From Plantago major (Eukaryota; Streptophyta; Magnoliopsida; Lamiales; Plantaginaceae): DNA of 64,000 nt. The notes beneath the pieces are model-generated. The model ran no database searches, was not told the DNA's origin, and saw nothing but the letters and a program-made list of their open reading frames with translations. The stretch is taken from contig CM048839.1 in the NCBI GenBank assembly GCA_026545765.1, positions 58,773,677 to 58,837,676 of the forward strand. The letters run 5' to 3'. The translations under genes and the position numbers were made by a program. This document shows, piece by piece, positions 1 through 17,478 of this stretch (the stretch's first letter is position 1; every line of letters starts with the position of its first letter).

Positions 1-639
1 CTATTGTACGAAGTTTCTTCGGGATGGCTGGATAATATTCTTGCAAAATAGCACACGTATATATATCGAACAATAATATTTAGATGGTAGGAAGGTCTAT
101 AATTATCAACACACGTCAACCTTTCATTTAATTTTTCATTCTTTTTCATATATTGTGACAATCTCATCCTCATCCTTCTTCCCTTCAACCTTTCCATCCC
201 CTTTCTTCTCCTTCATAGTTTTCTTTGTTTTCCCGCTTCTTTTACTTCCACTTACTCCCTACTAAAAACAATAATTAAAAAAATAAAAAATTGAAAAAAT
301 AAAAGTGCAGATTTAATAAAATTTATTTTAACAACTTGACCCTTTTCCTTTTAATTTTAATTCATTTTAAGTCGGGAACTTGTCTTAAGAATTTAGATAA
401 AATATGAATCACAAATTTTCGATGGACCTGTATTTGTAAGGGAATTGAGGGATGGACCTATATTCTTAAATATTAACGTGTTAAATATTATAAATAGTAT
501 TTTATGAGTGAATATTTTATGTCTTCTAATTAAATATTATTTTACATTATCAACTATTTTACATTGAACATCAATATTTTAAAGAAAACATTAATTAATT
601 TTTTACAAAACTTCGTTCTTAGTTTCTGACTATAATAAT

Positions 640-882
640 AATGTTTGTATCGCCATATAAAAGTTTTTGAAGTTGAATATATTTATAATTATTTGTGGTT
701 AGTTTTATGAATTAAAAATATATCAGGACTATAGTATAACAAACTAAAATTCTAAAATAATAATGTTTGTCGATCACTTAAATGAAAGTTTTTGAAATTG
801 AATATATTTGTAATTATTTGTGGTTAGTTTTATGATTTAAAAATATATCAGGACTGTAGTATAACAAACTAAAATTCTAAAA
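640..882. repeat. Tandem duplication of about 120 bp
   Basis: Two adjacent diverged copies of an AT-rich segment, roughly 640-757 and 758-882. Each holds AAAGTTTTTGAA, TATTTGTGGTTAGTTTTATGA and TATATCAGGACT in the same order and ends in ACAAACTAAAATTCTAAAAT. No coding potential is visible. Confidence 0.75.
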
Positions 883-2015
883 TGCATCAAGCCGTTGTCA
901 AGGGTATGATAATGTTTTTATACTAATTTCACTTTAAGTTTATTGTAATTTTATTAAGTAATTTTGATCAACACATTTTAAACTTACCTATAGCAATAAA
1001 AATTATATAGGCACCAACTTGATAATAAATCATATTTTTTATGCATTGAAATGTGGTTTATAAAATAGCCGCACTTCATAGTTAAATAACATCTAATTCC
1101 CACCCATGAAAAGCTCCCCGCAGAATCATTTCCATGAAATCAGTGGACACAATTTACCATAGATAGCTTTTACATGGATGATATAAGAATTGCAAAAGAA
1201 GAAACTAACAACTTATTAAAAATAATTGATATGACACAATATAAATGCAAAATTATTTTTGTTTCTCAGGCTAATAACACATAATTGGAGTTAAATCTCT
1301 GGACCAATTAGAATAAAAGGACTGACCAACTAATCAATGAAACGGACCAATCAGAACCCTTTATTTTGCCAAATAATTAAATGATGTGGATAGCCTTAAA
1401 TGGTTCAAAATCTTGCTTAATGTATTATATATAGAGTCCGTCTCCTGAGAGTCCACAATATAATGAGAGTCCTACATAATAGACAAATATATACAATTTA
1501 TACATAAAACTATACAATATGATTTTTTTCATGGTCAATCTTGGATTTGACCCACATTTTTCCCTTATAATACACAACCCGCTTTCATGTGTCCATCCAA
1601 TCATATTGATACTTTGGGACAAATTGCTTATATTTGGTATATAATTGTCTATGTTTAATGTAAAATTATTGATGACAACCTATTTATCTCAAAAAACTCA
1701 ATATTTATAAAATAAACATAGAAATCAATTTCATTCATCAATCAATAAAATGTCATTACATAAAAAACAATACAAAAAATTAAAAATCACTATATCCAAA
1801 CTACATTCATCCTCGCAAACAAAAAAAAACACCTCGATTTGTTCGTCAACCTCCATCCACGCCCATCTTTATCACCAAACATACAACCACCATTTTTACG
1901 AAAACCTACTATATCCAAAAAAAAAAAAAAAAAAACCAAAATCAACAATTTACATATAGACATACACAATTTACATAAAAACCTAAACAATATTTTTTTT
2001 TTTCAAAAGATGAAA
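883..2015. other. AT-rich intergenic DNA, no gene seen
   Basis: No open frame longer than chance and no recognisable protein motif on either strand. The stretch has homopolymer runs, including poly-A near 1919-1936. Bases 1-640 are similar and also appear empty. Confidence 0.5.
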
Positions 2016-2016
2016 T

Positions 2017-2690
2017 AAAATACCTATATTCAAGCATCACCAATTTACCCTTAACAATCAACAATTACAAGATAAACATAGGCTATTCATACATAATAAT
2101 CGAATGAAAAAATGAAGCATAATAATCAAGCAAAATGAAGCATAAACATAGACATCACCAATTTACCCTTAAAATCAACAATTACAAAGATAAACATAGG
2201 CATCACCAATTTACCCATAATAATCAACAATTACAGATAAACATATGCTATTTATACATAATCAAGCAAAAAGAAGCATAATAACCAAGAAAAATGAAGT
2301 ATAAACATAGGCATCACCAATTTACCCTTAATAATTAACAATTACAAGATAAACATAGCTATTCATACATAATAATCAAGTAAAATGAAGCATAATAATC
2401 AAGCAAAATGAAGCATAAACATATGCATCACCAATTTACCCTTAATAATCAACAATTACAAAGACAAACATAAGCTATTCATACATAATAATCAAGCAAA
2501 ATGAAGCATAATAACCAAGCAAAATGAAGCATGTATATAGGCATCACCAATTTACCCTTAATAATCAACAATTACAAGATAAACATAAAGCTTATTCATA
2601 CATAATAACCAAGCAAAATGAAGCATAAACATAGGCATCACCAATTTACCCTTAATAATCAACAATTACAACCAAAACAATGTAAAACGA
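2017..2690. repeat. Minisatellite, about 7 irregular units
   Basis: The phrase CATCACCAATTTACCC followed by AATCAACAATTACAA recurs about seven times (near 2034, 2151, 2200, 2310, 2425, 2540 and 2636). Spacers contain CAAGCAAAATGAAGCATAA in one or two copies. Unit length varies from about 50 to 120 bp, so whole and partial units alternate. It is non-coding. Confidence 0.85.
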
Positions 2691-2954
2691 AGCATATCAT
2701 GCACAACAACAATCACTTCAACATTATCAATAGAGTTCAAACACGCAAACATCAACAATTACAGTCAAGCATACACAATTAAGGTTAAAACATCAACAAT
2801 TACACATGAAATATAAAGTTACGCTAAATCAATAAAAATCACCAAAACCAAACAAAAATGAAAAAAACTAAAAATCGAGAGAAGAAACTCGAAAATCGAG
2901 GAAACGGCAAGGTTATGACTTATATGTGTTGTAGTCGAGATCCACGAGAAGATA

Positions 2955-3215
2955 ACAAAAGCTTCAATTCACCAACCGCTTCAAAAGACGCACCAAATGA
3001 AAAAACGAAACCAGAGAACTAGATCGGCGATGGACTACTCAAATATGCGATCGGATTTAAGATTGGCCGAATCATGGAGATATCGCTTAAAAGCCTTCAA
3101 TTCGCCAACCGCTTTCAAAAGTCGACCAAATAAAAAACGGTAGAAAAGGTAAATCGGCTACTCAAATACGCGATCGGATCAATATCGATGGTCTGACCAC
3201 GAGATATCGTTTAAA
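2955..3215. repeat. Diverged tandem duplication of about 130 bp
   Basis: Two successive segments share TTCAATTC(A/G)CCAACCGCTT, then a CACCAAAT/GACCAAAT block, then ACTCAAATA(T/C)GCGATCGGAT and GAGATATCG in the same order. It is followed by a GA-rich tract (3220-3300). No gene is seen between it and the PDV2 leader. Confidence 0.6.
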
Positions 3216-3772
3216 TGTGATCGGAAAGAGAGAGAGAAAGGAAGAGGAGAGGGTAGAGAGAGAGAAAGGAAGAGAGAGGTAGAGAGAGAAGAATGAAACG
3301 AAAGAAAAAATAAAAATATAGATTTATATTAACTGACAACCTGCTTAGATCCATATTACCAACCCAGAATCCGCGATTCAGAATCGACCTAACTAATTAA
3401 TAAACCAAGCCATCCCAAAATTACGATAATCACAGATTTATTCTGACTCATAAAGATATGCGACTTTTAAATTTTAGATTATATATATAGATGGTAAATG
3501 GTAAACGACTTCTTTAAAAAGAAAAAACGGAGGGATTATAACTCAAATGAGGTGAGGACCCTCATTAAGATGTTATTTTTGCCCTGTTTCGCCAAAAAGC
3601 TGAGTCTGAGCAACCCTTTCATTTGACACCACAATTCCTTGGATTTTCATAGCCCTATACTATCAATTTTGGCGCTTCTTAGAATCTTCTTTCTTTCTTT
3701 CTCTCTTTGTTTGTTTGTCTGTTGCCATTGAAAACCCTTGTACAAGAGCACCGAATAACAGAGCGTTTCTCT

Positions 3773-6700
3773 ATGGAAGCGGACAGAATCGGGCTGGTTC
3801 TGGCAAAAACCTCAGAACTGAGGTCCAAGATTACTAGCTGCATTCGTGAAACAACTTCCAATCTCAAAAATGAAAGTGGTAAAGAAGAGAAAGAATCTGG
3901 TTCTATCTCAGATTCGGAATTAAGCGAACAATTTGAAGACGAAGATAGCCTTCTTAATATCAGAGATGCCCTTGAATCCCTTGAAGGCCGCCTTTCTTCT
4001 CTGCAGGTTCTTTCTTTTCTTCTTCCAATTTTAGCAGTCACTCATTTTTAGGGTTTCCATTTTCCAATGTTTTTAACTTGTTTTCTTTGTTATCCAGTAA
4101 ATTAAAACCATGGCTCATTATTATTACTTGCTAGTCACACTATTTGTAGAGAAGGAATCCAAACACGACCTTTGGGGTGAAAAATTTGTGTTATAAATAG
4201 TTCTAAGAATAAAGGGAGAGTGAGCAGGGATATCTAGGAAGAGATTGCAGTGTAACTGAGTATATACTCTACCATTACGGTTTGAGATTTACTCCTGGTC
4301 TAAGTTGGATTTTGTTGAAAACTGGACAACTTCTAATGGACGGATGGAGTACATTATTAACTTCATCTTGGATTACAGCTTAAAATTTAGTTATCCTTGA
4401 CTAAAAAAGCTTAAATAGCTTGGGGAAATGAAATTTTCAACTAGGGCCTTTTCATACTACTCGTAGTTTTCAGCTGTCATTATCTACTCCCAAGTCCTGG
4501 TTTGATTGTTCGACCGGATGATAAATGCACCTGTAATCTATTACTCTTTGCATTTGATATAATAAGTGATTCGGTATGTGACTATTAAAGCTAATACCAC
4601 ATCTATGATTTGGTTTTACTGGATTTAGCTCTCACGCATTCTCAAGCTTGAGCTGACCTGAGCGATATCTGTAATTTGATTTGAGCTGCTTTAGAAAAAT
4701 TAAATATATAATTCCTGCTTATGGCTTGGGCTACTGGTTTCTGACGAAGAACAAATAACACTGACTGAAAGACATTTTGTGGAGATTAAATTTGTGAAAT
4801 ATATGGTGTTGTATACATATATAAGTAAGCTAGGTTCACCACAAAAAAAAAAAAAAAAAAAAAAAAGGTTTTTGGTGATGAAAACTTTTGTCATTCAAAG
4901 TTCAAAAATTATCACAAAAAGTTTTCATGGCAACTTAATTTTGTCACACACTCGTCATATTAGGTCCGTCATATTAGGCTTAGCTGATAAAAATACAAGT
5001 TTTGTCACCATAGATAGAGGTGACAATTCAAGCATTATCACAGTAGCTACATTCAGGTGACAAAACGTTTGCCACACTAAGTTACCCTATTGTCATGGGA
5101 AGTCATTTTCATCACCAAATGTCGGAATGTCCAACCTACTTGCCGTGACAGAGTTGCCACCTAAAGTATCCAACTTCTGATGACAAAAGGTTTGCGACAG
5201 TAATTAACCCTATTGTCATTTGAGGTTATATGTGTTGAAAAGTAAATTGCCATCTAAAGTCATTAACTTTCTTTGATAAGAATTTCATCACCAGAACCTC
5301 TAATGCCAAATAGGAAAAAAAAAAAACCCCTCCTAATAAAGACCTGCATGCATAAAATTCTCATAAATTTCAATTGGAACCTACCAATCAGAAAACTCAT
5401 TTTCATAAAATCACCACCACATTCAAAAAATTAGCTTGATCACATCACATTAATAAGGCCACAATTCAACTACAACTGAAAGTTAAATAGAAATTACAAA
5501 TGTTGTACCCCAAATATCTTCACTGTAGACAAAAACACTTGTAATATTTGAGGCTGAAAGATCCAAAGGATATGGAGAATATATATACAGTGCACTCTAA
5601 TGAACAGAAATAACATATTGAAACATTCCTAGAATAACAACAGTTGATAGGCATTTTGAGGGTAAAAAATCACGAACCTAATGAAAATTATGAAGAAACA
5701 TGGTCAGAGAAGAAATCAGTTGCAGCAAGATGCCCCTCAGCGTAAATAAGAAACGAGTATGACAGTGATTTAAGATAAAGACTGATATGCTGCATAACCA
5801 TAAAATGCAAAATGAAATTATGAAATGCCTTCTTTTAGTAATCAAATTATAGACAAGTTGGGTGTTGCGAGAATCGAACTCATGCCTCTTGCAAATGTAT
5901 GGTTATGATTACTAAAAGCCCAAATCTATTGATTAATAACAAATCACCACCAATTGTGATAGATGGTGTTAAATTGAGTATTGTTTATTCCTTTGACAAA
6001 GTTTCTTTATTTATCACCTAAAGTGCTTTATTTTGAGTGGTAATATATTACTTTTGTCATTCTAAAGTATGTTGTCTTGATAATTAATCTCAAATTATCA
6101 ATTAAAATAAATTTCTGGTGATATGTTCTTATATGTCACCAGTACATGGTCTATTATGATATATAACCCTATTGTCATTTAAAACTTGTTAAATCACTTT
6201 TTTTTTGTAGTGGTTCTATTGCATGCGAAATCGAGGATTATCCGTAAGGTTTATGGATATTCTTTGTAGTGGATAATCTTTTAAATGAAAGTTTATGTTT
6301 AATCTAACTGGTTTCATTCTTATTTTATTTTACCCTTAATGCTTTCATGTAACCTCAGACCAATTTAAGTCGAGAGGTATATCTCTAGCACACTAACTTG
6401 GAAGAAGAATGAAATCTCACCATCCGACTTTGTGTTTTCGATTCATGGGCCCATCTTCGAGGCCATCACTATGTAGGAATTCATGCATTTAACCTATCCT
6501 CTAAGAGTGGTGTGAAATTATGCAAAATGGTAAAATCACGAGGTATTTCAGATTCATATTCAAGTTAGATTAGATACTGGGTTACCAACTTTATAGTTTC
6601 ATAATTTATTTAATTCACTAATAGCATCAATACCATAACTTAACACCGTGCCTTTATTTCCAGCTAGTTTAGCATTCTAAACTTTATTTATTCACTAGTT

Positions 6701-9700
6701 GTATCGATATTAATATAAATGACTAGATACCGCCTAAGTGGAATTCTTTCATGCAAGATCATCAGAAACCCAGTTCGTGGATCAATTCCACAACCAACAT
6801 CTATAGCCATATTAAGTTATTCATTCGTTGGGTCTCTCGTTTGACATCTATAAATGGATTAATTCCATGCACCTTTATAAGTTCGAGCTTAAATGACATG
6901 AAATCATATCATGGTATCAGAGTCTCCGCTCAAGTCCAAACCTGGGTTCGAATTTCCATGGATACAAACTCCATTCATATTTAAAGTCCACTCAAATGAC
7001 CTGCCCAAATAGGTTGAAACCGGCGATGTGCGGGGTTGTGTTGGAGAATTATTATAAATGACTATACTCTGTATAATATATGTTCAAGCTTGTAGATGAG
7101 ATGGAATTATTTCATGGATTAGAAGTAGAATCTTTCACAAACCCAAAGATCCATGAATTGAATCCTAGCACTGACATCTCTATCCATATTAAATTTTCCG
7201 CACTAACATCTTTATCCATATTAAATTTCCCATGAGTTAAGAGTGTTAAGAGGAATTAATACATTTATAAGTTCGAACATTTAAATGAGATGGATTCTAT
7301 CAAGTTATTGGTTACCTAGTTTATTTTAGATTTTACACATTAACAACTTTTTTTATGAGCGCGCTGGGTTCCATATAGTTAGAAACTTCAAAAACTGGGT
7401 ATATGAATATCGATGAGATATTGTCTCTGTGTGCTTGCTTTATATTTTTCTTTCTATTTCGGCAACTTTATTATTCTGTCTCATATTTCGTCTATATGTT
7501 CCCATTGTGTCAATTTCTATCTCCATTCTTTCTCTAATCACCTTTATTTGGCATGTGCCTGCTAGCTATTAGTTTATAGGAAAAAGGGAGAGAAATATGG
7601 ATGATTGGAGAGAAATTTAGAGGAGGATCAAAGTTGAAGAAGTGATAGGGTCACATGAATTGAATGCATATAGTTGCTGTGGGATAACAAAAATTTCAAT
7701 ATCAATTAACTAATCCTCGTCTACTATAAATTGATCTATATTCCCAAGACAAACCCTTGGTCATACTGTTTTTTCTCGATGTGAATGTTCATTAGCCAAG
7801 GGTCCATTCAGATCTCCTGCATTTCACAAAATTTTGTAGAATAATCTAAAGGCATGTCAGAGAAGTATCAGTTACCGTTTATAGGTTACATACTAGGCAA
7901 TGCAGCAGCAGTGGTAGACTTGTAGGATAGGGAGCAGCCTTCTCTCCCGGTCCTCCTTTTCATTTCAGAATTTTTAATTTTTGCTTATGTTTTGTTACTT
8001 TAGCGTTGTTTGGAATTGTCTCCAATTTGCAACGATGAAGTGGTTTTCTTTCTGCAAGTGTAATGGTATATGGCTTGTTTTAAGGGATTTAATCACTACC
8101 AAATTCTTGTAAATGTCAAAATGTTCCTTATATAAAGGAAAATCATATCCCTCCCATTATGACACACTCACCTTATTTATACTAATATGATATGATTTTT
8201 CTATTATTTAGGAAAATCAAGTCTTTTATAAGACTCAGCTCTTAATCGTTTCCTAGTTTCTAGAAAGGTCTTATGATATTTGTGCTTAAATGGCTGATCT
8301 GATAACAATAACTTCTTCCTGTAGAGTGAGAATCAGGAGATGAAGGTAAGAAACATAATTGTTTAGATATATGACGAAATTTGGTTTTAACCAAGTTTTT
8401 TCATTAGTGCTTAAATGGCTGATATTAGTTCTGGAACTTCCTCCTTCATAGAATCAGAGAGATGGAGGTAAGAAAATGAATTGGGCAGAGATTCTATAAA
8501 GAATTGAGTGTTCTAACTGAGTGATCTCTTCATTGGCTTCACTATATTCTACTGGCATAACAGAACTTATTTACTTGTTGCAATGTCAAATTTATCTATC
8601 CTGCCCAGGACCGATTGAAGTCAGCTCACTGTTGTTGTGTGGTTGTCTCAGAGTCTTTCCTTGATTCTAGCTCTCCTTACCTACTCCTAGTTTGATTTTG
8701 TAATAAATGTGCATGATGTTTTATTTTGAATTCTATCTTAATTGAAGTAAATGATCAAAGTCTAGCCTAGCCTGCTCATGATGGATGAGGTTACAACCCA
8801 TGCCTGAGCTTGAGTTGAGTTGAGCCGGTCTAATTGTAAAAAATATCTAAGCTGCAAAGCTGAATTTCATGCTACTAATTTCTCAAGGACATTATACTGA
8901 GTACTCTGTGAAGCTTAAATAGATAGATGTGTAGGGTATACAGAGATCTTGAATCGTGGTTCAATTGTTTTTAGCATATAGATGAATGGCTAGAATCTTT
9001 CGTGGATGTCAAGGGGAATCCAAGTTTGATGAGTGTTCTGCATTACATATTGCTCCCTTGTTCTAATTACTCATCTATTACATTGTGATTGATTCACCAT
9101 TACCTTCCGTACCGTAATTCTATATCCTAGTTTAACTTTATGCTAGTTTATAATGAGAGCTACATATTTTTGCAAATATGGTATTGATATTCAAATTTCA
9201 CGCTTCATACTTTGCCTTGCATTTTATCGTATTTGCATTATTTCTTCAAATTCATCATTTGTCCGTCTCCGGTCATTTATATTTATCCTTTTCATTATCT
9301 TTTACTCCTGTCGATTCTCTAGCTGGCCAGTTTGGCTCACCCTCATATCAATTCAATTTAGGGAACGGAACTACGGAAGATACATGACTGTATTCTGAGA
9401 AAATGAAAAGAAAAAAGGGAAAACGAGGAGACACTGTACGCTCCCGCTATCCCGGATAGGCAGAAACATGAATCTGAAGGATATATGGAAGCAAGTACTC
9501 GAAACATCTATTAGTTAATCGATTGTAAAATTGTGCGTAATGTATGGAGCCCTTTATTTATAGGCCCACGAGTACTTCTAAACTAGGTCAACAGTTTTGA
9601 TATTGTGCTAACCCATTTAAATTTAAATTAGAACAAAAAAGTAGAATCCCACTCTAATCTCAATTCTTCTCGATTTCCATCACAGCCCCTTTATGTGTAC

Positions 9701-10396
9701 ATGCAGTTATGATATTATCCAAACTTTGATTTGCTTTGTGTTATACTGTTTTCAAGGTTTTATTACCTCTTTATTATGCATGCATACCAGGCACTGCAGC
9801 AGGAGCAGTGGTATGATAAAGAAGCTGCTTTGTGTGAAATCGCGTACAGCCAACAGAAGCTCCTTAAAGAGCTCAAGGAATACAAAGGTAAAGAGCTGGA
9901 AGTCATACATGAGGCCATCTCTTTTGCAAGCGAAACAGAAGACAATAATGATCTCCTCCTGCCCCCTTATCCGAGTGGGCCTTCACTTTCCGACAATGGG
10001 TATATCCCGTCTTTCCATTCCACACACAGACTTGCACAAAATGGGATAAGAAGAGATCACAAATCAGATAGGAACCAGGAACAATCAGGACCATTGAAAA
10101 GGGTTAAAGTCTTGGTTGGTTCAGCAGTGAAGGCAGCAGTGACTATAGTTGGGGTGATAACTATCTTGAGTTTGGCTGGATTCGAGCCTAGGCTGAGGAA
10201 ACGGGAGAATGAATTTAAGCTTTCGGACTTATTTCAGCTGAAAATTGGCAATGGAAAAGGAGCCAGTATTGAATGTCCGCCTGGGAAAGTGCCGGTTATG
10301 GATAATGGTGAGGTACGATGCATTGTGAAGGAGAGAGTTGAAGTTCCGTTTGATTCAGCTGTTACGATGCCGGATGTGAGTTACGGGTGCGGATGA
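3773..10396 (+). CDS. PDV2: Plastid division protein PDV2 (two exons)
   Basis: Exons are 3773-4006 and 9791-10396, giving 279 residues. The join is phase 0, with a CAG/GTTCTT donor and TACCAG acceptor. Residues 1-122 are acidic then coiled-coil, including the family block LKEYKGKELEV. Residues about 189-207 form one membrane span. The C-terminal part has ECPPGKV and KERVEVPFDS and ends in glycine. PDV2 sits in the plastid outer envelope. Its cytosolic N-terminus recruits the dynamin-like ARC5/DRP5B, and its C-terminus in the intermembrane space contacts ARC6; the terminal glycine is known to matter there. Arabidopsis PDV2 is slightly longer (about 307 residues), mainly in the acidic N-terminal part. 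The 5784 bp intron is swollen by transposons. Start choice: first ATG after the leader, and the N-terminal motif DRIGLVLA fits the family. Confidence 0.93.
4837..6212. mobile_element. Non-autonomous CACTA transposon in the PDV2 intron
   Basis: The element begins CACCACAAAAA and ends TTTTTGTAGTG, matching the CACTACAAAAA inverted termini of plant CACTA elements. It is flanked by the 3 bp direct duplication GTT (4834-4836 and 6213-6215). Subterminal copies of TTTTGTCA/TGACAAAA and GTCATT occur in both orientations near both ends. No transposase frame is visible in its 1376 bp. The left end has one changed base (CACCA for CACTA) and a long poly-A. Confidence 0.85.
6700..7302 (+). mobile_element. 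TRIM-like miniature LTR retrotransposon
   Basis: A primer-binding-like site TGGTATCAGAG lies at 6912 directly after a segment ending in TATCA (6911). A second copy of that segment starts TGTTGGAGAATTATT at 7039 and ends TCTATCA at 7302. Both copies share ATAAATGACTA near the start and TTTATAAGTTCGA with TTAAATGA near the end. The interior is only about 127 bp and non-coding. This layout fits a terminal-repeat retrotransposon in miniature. The 5' LTR start is placed by similarity, and no clear target duplication was found. It lies in the PDV2 intron in the gene's orientation. Confidence 0.6.
7303..9790 (+). other. Rest of the PDV2 intron
   Basis: Intronic sequence without a recognisable gene. 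It includes a diverged local duplication around 8283-8500: TGCTTAAATGGCTGAT occurs twice, each copy followed by an ACTTC(T/C)TCC block and a GGTAAGAAA block. It ends in the acceptor used for exon 2. Short open frames here show no known motif. Confidence 0.5.
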
Positions 10397-10567
10397 ATGA
10401 ATGCACTTTTGCCGGTTTATCATTTAAAAAGAAAAGGAAAAAAAAAGTAGTTTCATTCCTGTCTGTTGTATATCCCAACCCCTTGCTTCTCCGACATTGA
10501 GGTGTTTGAGTAACATGCTGTGGTCCTGATCATGTATCATATTTTTGGTGCAGATTCATTGAAGTAC

Positions 10568-10783
10568 TGTAACAGCCCCGAAAATTCATAATTTAATTTT
10601 AAGCATTTTAACATGAACCGGAGTGTCAGAGCTTCGCAGAGGCTAGACTGTGATTAGTGACTCTAGTCGTATTTTAAGAGTTTTAAGAGTCCACCATGAA
10701 ATGAAGTCATTGAATTTATGTTCACTAACTAAATATGTAGCTTCTATTTTTATAGTCAATAATTAAAAATTATGGGTGCTACA
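10568..10783. mobile_element. Short LTR-like remnant after PDV2
   Basis: The segment starts TGTAACAGCCCCGAAAAT and ends GGGTGCTACA, resembling the TGTAACACCCC start and TACA end of some gypsy LTRs. It lies about 170 bp past the PDV2 stop and may be in the 3' flank or UTR. No matching 5 bp target duplication is visible, so this is a weak call. Confidence 0.3.
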
Positions 10784-11127
10784 AATATTGTATTCGATCA
10801 CTTTTTCTTGTTTTGTTTTTCTTTCCAAATCTGAGATTTCATTAAATATGTTCCAGTCAAGCATGTATCCGTAAGCTATTATAAAGGTCATGGTTGTGAT
10901 CTTCACGATTAGTCGCATATAAAGTAAAGATTTATGAGTATGAAATGTGTGATATTATCACCATCACAACACCAAGTAGGCGAAAGAAAAAGAAGACAAA
11001 ACAGGGTACAGCCCCTGGTTTGTTTACAAGTTTCAACAATTCACACTAGATCAAAGTTTGTAACTTTCAAGTAGCTAGTGGGACAAACATGGCTCTGTAT
11101 TATCACCAAGAGGCACTTATAATTCAC

Positions 11128-11137
11128 TATATATATT
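11128..11137 (+). promoter_or_regulatory. Probable TATA box of the phytoglobin gene
   Basis: TATATATATT lies about 130 bp before the proposed start codon at 11262. It is followed by a CA-rich leader typical of plant 5' UTRs. Assigned by position and motif only. Confidence 0.5.
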
Positions 11138-11261
11138 GAATTGAGAGCTTCACAATCACATAGTACATATTTATTTCATATACCTACAAATCAATATACT
11201 TTCCAAGCTTTAAGCAAGACTGAGCGAGCGTCAGAGTATCATCAACAGACCGACTATAACT

Positions 11262-15645
<4,384 letters not shown>

Positions 15646-16900
15646 ACTGTAACTTATTGTATTGCTATGCCCTAGTTTACTAATTTTTCTTCCCTTTCTC
15701 TTGTGTGCTTCAGTTGGAGTTATAAGATTAAACGCCACTCTTGGTCGCGGATAAAAGGAAAAAACTTGGTGCTGGCTGGTTATTCTTTAGCTGACTGGGA
15801 AATTAGTCCTCGCGGTGTTTTGGATTTGATTGGTACAGGGAGTTAACTTTGACATGTACAACTGGGTTCACCTCTCTATCCCTGAGTTCGCCGTGAGGCC
15901 TTATGAACATCACCACCCTATTCTTTCTTCTCTTCTTGGGTGGTATCCTCTCATTTTGGCGCATGCTTTTGCCCCCTAACTCTTGGCACGGTGCTTTGGC
16001 GCTGTGACATACTAGATGATGGGGGCCGAGTGTGTTTGCACGGCTTGGTCCGGGATGGAGGTTCTGGTTGAGTTTAGTTGTGTATGTCTCGGTTTTCTCT
16101 TTGGCTTCATCTTGTATATTGGAATGTAGTTTTGCTGGGTTATCTGAGCTGTGTCTGTACTGCTGAGTATTGTGGCCGTGCTTTGCTCCATTATGTTTTC
16201 TCTGTTTTGTTGGTTCTGATTATCTGTACTGCTATTGGTAGAACATTCCTGATGTTCTATTCTTTTATGAACAGTGCAAAAACTGAAGACTCGAAGCGCT
16301 ACTTGGAAGACTCGAAGCGCTGCGAGTGCAAAAAAGTATTCTTAGTTCGGACCGCAAAAAAGTATTCTTAGTGCAAAAAAGTGTTATGGCCTTCTCTTTA
16401 TCTCTTTCTTACAAAAAGTAGTTGTGTGTTTTATAAGTTTAAATGAATCATTTTTAACTTACATATATAGTAGCTACTCCGCATTTAATGTTGGAATGTT
16501 GGATAGACGGCGTCCATTATTTATCGGACCGCATTTTATGCATGTATGAGTAGGCAGAGCCCATTATATGTTACTCCCTGTCAGCAGTAACAAACGACAC
16601 ATTTGCTGCATTTTAAATTAATGCCAGTAAATGATAGCTAAACAAACGTATACGGTTGTAAATGTTACCAAAAGAAGAATCATGACATTTGTAATGGTAT
16701 ATATATAAACGAAATACGCTATTATTTGTCATGACGAGGGTTATATTATGCCTTATTGGTTATTATATTTTCTTAAACTTATCATTTAGAATTATGAAAT
16801 TATTAGCACTTGATATTATTAAATTGTTATCAATGCAAAACCATGTCATGAACCTACTGTTACACTGTTGAAAAAGATGAGGAAATGCCAAGTCAGATAC
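15646..16900. other. Phytoglobin 3' flank and unassigned DNA, possible LINE tail
   Basis: The GC level rises between about 15700 and 16260. The content there (GATGGGGGCCGAGTGTG, GGTCCGGGATGGAGG) resembles the 3' end of a decayed LINE, but no reverse-transcriptase motif was identified. Short repeats follow: GAAGACTCGAAGCGCT twice near 16285-16322 and GCAAAAAAGTATTCTTAGT twice near 16328-16372. No gene can be supported. Confidence 0.3.
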
Positions 16901-16989
16901 AAATAAGCGTTACTATCATTTTGTATATTTGTATCTTTAGAGAAATCACAATATGATTCACATCAAGTGTTTAATAACTACCTTATGCT

Positions 16990-17478
16990 TACTTGCTTAA
17001 TTATTTGTCAATAGTGCCGTCAAGTGTGTTGGCATGTGCATATACATCATTTTGTTATGTATTGCATATATAGCTAATTTTGATTGAGTTATTCTTGATA
17101 TTATAGCATGAATACTTCTGTGACCTTTACTTCTTAAATATCTATTAAGAAACTTGTTCTTTGAAAACACTTGTTTCTTTAAGGTATTTGGTAAGAGGTT
17201 TTTGAGGAGACATTTGTCATTAGTCTTCAGCAATCTTGTGCAGTTTCTTGATCTTCAAAAATTGAGTTCTTCTGTTGAATGTTTACTTCTTGGTCTTCTT
17301 CGAAGATATATAAAATTACATCTGAGACCTAACATCCTATACAAGATTTGCTAGACTAACAAACTCAGTAAGCTTCCTCTTTTACAATGTTCAAGTGAAC
17401 TAAGAGTACTAGTTACCTTTCTGAGCTAAGATAAATCATTGAGGTTGTTGATCAAAATCTAAACAGATATTCCTAACA
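16990..17478 (-). mobile_element. Copia-type LTR remnant, inverted relative to the element at 59701
   Basis: Read on the minus strand from 17478, it begins TGTTAGGAATATCTGTTTAG and follows the first 300-500 bp of the LTR at 59701 in order: the GATCAACAACCT, CTTATCTTAGCTCAGAAAGG, CCTATACAAG-complement and AAACAAGTGTTTT blocks. It lacks the rest of the LTR, so it is a truncated copy. The left limit is approximate because similarity fades. Confidence 0.75.

Noticed and set aside
5860..5935. Possible tRNA-like GCGAGAATCGAACTC segment
   Set aside because: No cloverleaf could be built, and it lies within the CACTA element.
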